From NCBI GenBank assembly GCA_001460835.1, contig CYKH01001496.1, positions 1 through 29,697 of the forward strand: a DNA stretch of 29,697 nt, in the 5' to 3' direction. Origin of the DNA: Bodo saltans. Lineage: Eukaryota > Euglenozoa > Kinetoplastea > Eubodonida > Bodonidae. The position numbers and the translations under genes were made by a program. Each line of letters opens with the position of its first letter. Position 1 is the first letter of the stretch. Under the pieces are notes generated by a model, which worked only from the letters and a program-made list of their open reading frames with translations, searched no databases and was not told where the DNA came from. Positions 27,097-29,697 of the stretch are shown one piece after another.

Positions 27097-28098
27097 TTAA
27101 TTGAAGAATAATTCGCCTTCCTCGTCTCGTGCTCTCTTTGCAGGTGGCTTCGCGCAAACCACAACTCCAGCGCCATTGGTCTCCAAGTGCTCGATCAAAT
27201 GTTTTCGGTAATTCTTAGCGTCTTCTACGTGCGCTGCATCCTTGACCCAATGGCAGTTGCACCGCGGGACAGCAGACCAATCGCGGCGCGGCGCAGCAAC
27301 CCAAACGTCATAAAGAGGTGGACTTGCCATCCGCCGTCGCTGCTCGAGGGCAGCGCAAATGTACACGAGACCGGTGACGCATTCTTGGTACCGCGACGTG
27401 CCGTGAAAAATTTGATAGGCATCCAACCATGCAAATGTCCTCTCGACGCGTGATCTAACCATCCGAACTTGATCGTTGAAGCCAGTGGCGACGTCGTCGG
27501 GGTCTTCGCCTTTTTTATATTCATGGACCACGTGGTTCATACCCACGTACCCTAGGTCCGCTAAAAACTTTTCACCGTTGTAGTGCGCGAACTTACTTTG
27601 AGAAACGAATATTGCCGCGTCGTGCGGTCGTCCCTTCAACGCGTCCGTCATGAAAAAAGGTGTACCTTGCATCGTTGTCCACATTTCTATTTTGTACACA
27701 TGGGATCTATGTTTGCCTGACCAGGTGGCATCAGGGTGGCCAGGAGTTGCTCCTACTTCTCGGCAGCAGATTGTGGTGACATCGACAATTCCTGTTACGC
27801 CTGGAAAACGTCCGTCAAGTTCGCGTGGACGAAATCGCACTGACGCATCGAGGAGGCAACTACTGCGCGCAAGCTTGTAGACTTCTGTCAGCTTACGACG
27901 CACTTCGCGCTCAGACACAGCCTTTCCACAGAATAGTTGCGTAAGTGCGGCCGCCGCATCGTTCGTCAGGTTGTTCTTCGCGATAGCGACAACCAACGTG
28001 AACCAAGGAAACAGTTCAGGAGACTTCGTCTTTTCCCAAACAGAAGCTAGGAAGCTCAACGTGTGGCCTGTAAGCCCACGACAAATGTCGTCGTTCAT
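27097..28098 (-). CDS. PIF/Harbinger-type DDE transposase (DDE_Tnp_4-like), 333 aa
   Basis: This would catalyse cut-and-paste transposition. The family pattern is visible: first Asp at 106 in GIVDVTTI, the aromatic/Lys block HRSHVYKIEMWTTMQGTPFF (130-149), GRPHDAAIF (157-164), second Asp at 181 in FLADLGYVG, FND at 207-209, and the Glu at 219 in RSRVERTFAWLDAY. All three catalytic acids are therefore present. The C-terminus has C-x-C (280, 282) and H-x3-H (300, 304), which could bind zinc, and a basic patch (KPPAKRARDEE) that could act as a nuclear signal. The ATG is at 28096-28098. The frame is intact and of usual length for the family. Confidence 0.85.
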   Translation of the reverse strand: MNDDICRGLTGHTLSFLASVWEKTKSPELFPWFTLVVAIAKNNLTNDAAAALTQLFCGKAVSEREVRRKLTEVYKLARSSCLLDASVRFRPRELDGRFPGVTGIVDVTTICCREVGATPGHPDATWSGKHRSHVYKIEMWTTMQGTPFFMTDALKGRPHDAAIFVSQSKFAHYNGEKFLADLGYVGMNHVVHEYKKGEDPDDVATGFNDQVRMVRSRVERTFAWLDAYQIFHGTSRYQECVTGLVYICAALEQRRRMASPPLYDVWVAAPRRDWSAVPRCNCHWVKDAAHVEDAKNYRKHLIEHLETNGAGVVVCAKPPAKRARDEEGELFFN

Positions 28099-28246
28099 TT
28101 ACTTTGCGTCAGCAAGGAAGAAGTGCGCGTTAACAGAACGTTATTCAATAGCAAATACGTCGTAGGAAAATGTCTGAACTTGTTGAGTGAAAAAGAAGAT
28201 TCGTCAAACATCAACTTCGTTCGCGTCAAGAGGCGCGAGAAGATCA

Positions 28247-28816
28247 TCAAGGTCCTCGTCGTTGCGGTGGAGGTGGAGGAGCAGCTTCACGAGGTCGCTT
28301 GACGCCCTTATCACTGCGCGCCTGCCTCTGTTTGGCGTGATCGAAAGGGGTCATGAAGTACGTCAACACGCGCCTATAAAACATACGCAAGTTCCCAGGT
28401 TCTATGTCTGGTGCCGCCCTCGCAAAGTAGGGAAGCAACGCTTTCAAGGCTTCTTGTTCGTGGCCCATGGCAGGCACGATGTCTGAGCGAAGCGTCCCGC
28501 GAAAGAAGCACGCCTCACGCAGAACGAGCCACAACGCAGAAGCCGACGCAGGTATGGTTGCAACCGTCCGCCCACGAAACTTCTCAACTGTTCTGCGAAG
28601 CTCGGCGAGAACACGCAACGTCTCTCTCTCTACATCCCAAGTTCGCGGGTTGAACGCGAGAGTTGGTTGCAGCGTCAGCCTTCCGTTAAAGCATTTCCGA
28701 ACACTTTTGGCAATGTCATCCTTTATGGCTTGGGTTATTCCATAAAGCTTGACGTCGTCATCCTCTGCCGAAATCTTGTTCTCAGCGGCGATGATATCAA
28801 GGAAAATGTTCTCCAT
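28247..28816 (-). CDS. Accessory protein of the transposon, unknown, 189 aa
   Basis: The first ATG is at 28814-28816; one more in-frame codon upstream is TTG. It lies 148 bp upstream of the transposase on the same strand, the position of the second (Myb-like) gene in PIF/Harbinger elements. No Trp-spaced Myb/SANT pattern is seen. The protein is mostly helical and charged, with WDVERETLRVLAELRRTVEK (helix, possible coiled coil), ALKALLPYFARAAPDIEPGN and YRRVLTYFMTPFDHA, and ends in a basic Pro-rich tail (KRPREAAPPPPPQRR). A DNA-binding or partner role is inferred only from position and charge. Confidence 0.6.
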   Translation of the reverse strand: MENIFLDIIAAENKISAEDDDVKLYGITQAIKDDIAKSVRKCFNGRLTLQPTLAFNPRTWDVERETLRVLAELRRTVEKFRGRTVATIPASASALWLVLREACFFRGTLRSDIVPAMGHEQEALKALLPYFARAAPDIEPGNLRMFYRRVLTYFMTPFDHAKQRQARSDKGVKRPREAAPPPPPQRRGP

Positions 28817-28858
28817 CAACGTTACTCTATGGTTGCCCTAACTTCCTCCTTTAAATCG

Positions 28859-28928
28859 GTGTTTGAACAAAATAATTCAAAAATAATTCAGAATAATTCA
28901 TGGATAAATCAAAAATACCTCAAAAATA
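28859..28928 (+). repeat. Right subterminal direct repeat with five iterons
   Basis: GGTGTTTGAACA is followed by five head-to-tail units of 10-11 bp at 28875, 28886, 28896, 28907 and 28918 (ATTCAAAAATA, ATTCAGAATA, ATTCATGGATA, AATCAAAAATA, CCTCAAAAATA). The spacing is about one helical turn. It lies just upstream of the accessory ORF, so it could be both a transposase-complex site and a promoter region. Confidence 0.75.
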
Positions 28929-28929
28929 T

Positions 28930-28983
28930 CTCGGCCCTCCGGGCCGAGGGTTCACCTTGGTGAACAGATCCTGAACCAGGGAT
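28930..28983. repeat. Three consecutive hairpins at the right end of the transposon
   Basis: Hairpin 1 is 28930-28948 (8-bp perfect stem CTCGGCCC, 3-nt loop). Hairpin 2 is 28950-28965 (7-bp perfect stem GTTCACC, 2-nt loop). Hairpin 3 is 28968-28983 (ATCCTG stem with one bulged G). There is no counterpart at the left end. Confidence 0.7.
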
Positions 28984-28984
28984 T

Positions 28985-28993
28985 GCCCCCCCC
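28985..28993 (-). repeat. Right terminal inverted repeat candidate (GC8)
   Basis: G then eight C, the reverse complement of 26992-27000. LRR-like coding begins within about 20 bases to the right. Confidence 0.4.
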
Positions 28994-29697
28994 TCACCTG
29001 AGAGCTACAATCGATGGGCCCTCAATGCCAAACAAATCTCCTTGGGGGCAAACTGTTTCACCGGCTCGATACCAACGTCATGGGCGTTCAACATGATCCA
29101 CCTCACCGTTCTGGATCTTTCCAATAATTCACTGTCGGGGACTCTTCCCGCGCAACCATTTGTAAGTTTGAACGCGTATTTGTTTGGGTTTAACAACATT
29201 AGCGGCACCCTTCCAAGCAGGTTCGTAACTTCGTGGCCGAGCCTGTTGGACACACAGAACAATACAGTGTTCACCGGCGGGACGACACCTCCTCAAGCCA
29301 TCATCTTCACTGCGTGCGGGGTTCAGCAGTTCTGCAGTCTCGCAGGCGCCATAACAACACAAAGTGTTTGTTTCCCGTCACCAGTGGGTGAATTTCTGCC
29401 GCCAGATCTGAGTATCATCTCTTTACTCGCATTGACGAAAACCGTTACCTGCACCATTTCACCAATTCTACAATGCACATCCTCGCCTGCTACAATGCCG
29501 ACAGTGCTTCCTGCGCCCCCTGCGACAGTTGCAACAGCAACAGCAACTACGACCAGCTCAGTGGAAATGACAACAGGTTCTGTCAGTGCGATTGCCGCGA
29601 TCGCCGCAGCAGCCATCGCGGGGGCTGATGCTGGCGATGCGCAGATGTTGGTCGCAATTCTTTCATCGCCGTGCGTGTGCCAGAACGGGCCAAGATG
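28994..29697 (+). CDS. LRR surface protein, partial at both ends (gene LRR-4)
   Basis: The frame is open from the transposon end to the window edge. It begins in mid-repeat (ISLGANCFTGSIPTSW), followed by LTVLDLSNNSLSGTLPAQP and NISGTLPSRFV. A Cys-containing cap, a Thr/Ala/Pro stalk (PAPPATVATATATTT), and the family signature before the first membrane segment follow (GDAQMLVAILSSPCVC, compare GSAQALLAVLDSPCSC in LRR-3). The membrane module lies beyond the window. The 5' part (signal peptide, N-cap, most repeats) is missing, and the left limit coincides with the transposon end. The final base pair of the window splits a codon. Confidence 0.75.

Larger units (their letters stand above)
26992..28993 (-). 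mobile_element. PIF/Harbinger-like DNA transposon, about 2.0 kb, two ORFs
   Basis: The element carries a DDE transposase (27097-28098) and an accessory ORF (28247-28816), both on the - strand and opposite to all host genes. The limits are set where host-gene homology stops: SGP-3 on the left, an LRR gene on the right. They coincide with an inverted pair, G8-C at 26992-27000 and G-C8 at 28985-28993. No target-site duplication is visible next to these (GGA on the left, TCA on the right). Inside are direct-oriented AT-rich iterons near both ends and three hairpins at the right end only. Both ORFs are open, so the element may be intact. Confidence 0.7.

Noticed and set aside
27041-28928. Direct repeats near both ends read as LTRs of a retroelement
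   Set aside because: The repeats are only about 50-70 bp and not at the termini. The encoded enzyme is a DDE cut-and-paste transposase with no reverse transcriptase.
1-29697. tRNA, rRNA, snoRNA genes, CRISPR arrays, bacterial operon signals
   Set aside because: No cloverleaf, rRNA-like block or spaced-repeat array was seen, and the gene style is eukaryotic. Small snoRNA-like genes in the intergenic regions cannot be excluded by eye.

Overview
The window looks like nuclear DNA of a free-living kinetoplastid, most likely Bodo saltans or a close bodonid. The reasons are that every host gene is on the + strand, long reading frames run without evident introns, genes are tightly spaced, and polypyrimidine tracts followed by AG (trans-splice acceptors) lie just upstream of the best start codons. 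The species name is inferred from general knowledge of bodonid genomes and has not been tested by a search.

Layout. At 2-418 is the 3' end of a polytopic membrane protein. At 939-4098 is a leucine-rich-repeat (LRR) surface protein whose C-terminus continues in a second frame. At 4400-6848 is an RluA-type pseudouridine synthase with a 91-bp tandem duplication in its 5' end. At 6965-9328 is an intact carnitine/choline acyltransferase ending in a peroxisome/glycosome signal (SRL). At 9503-12314 and 12777-16014 are two more LRR membrane proteins; the second contains a 300-N assembly gap. At 16581-20276, 20674-24601 and 25291-26991 are three members of a second surface-glycoprotein family with a non-LRR ectodomain; the first is intact, the second is split between frames, and the third is broken and loses its 3' half. 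At 26992-28993 lies a PIF/Harbinger-like DNA transposon on the - strand. From 28994 to the window end is the 3' part of a fourth LRR gene.

The most notable biology is that the two surface families, with unrelated ectodomains, appear to share one C-terminal module of about seven membrane segments. Matching motifs recur in the same order: a GN pair inside the first segment, R-F/L-P-S/G before the second, C..(A)Q in the fifth, and P-Y/H-x-S before the sixth. This suggests a modular receptor-like architecture (signal peptide, swappable ectodomain, 7-TM anchor). The two housekeeping enzymes sit as single genes among the surface-gene arrays.

Most surface genes here have at least one frame break. 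Either the array is rich in decaying copies or the draft sequence has indel and joining errors; the sequence alone cannot settle which. The transposon lies exactly between truncated genes of two different families, so that junction may come from ectopic recombination or a repeat-mediated assembly join. The transposon has unusual ends: short G8/C8 inverted termini, 10-11-bp iterated motifs in direct orientation (three at one end, five at the other), and a string of hairpins at one end only.
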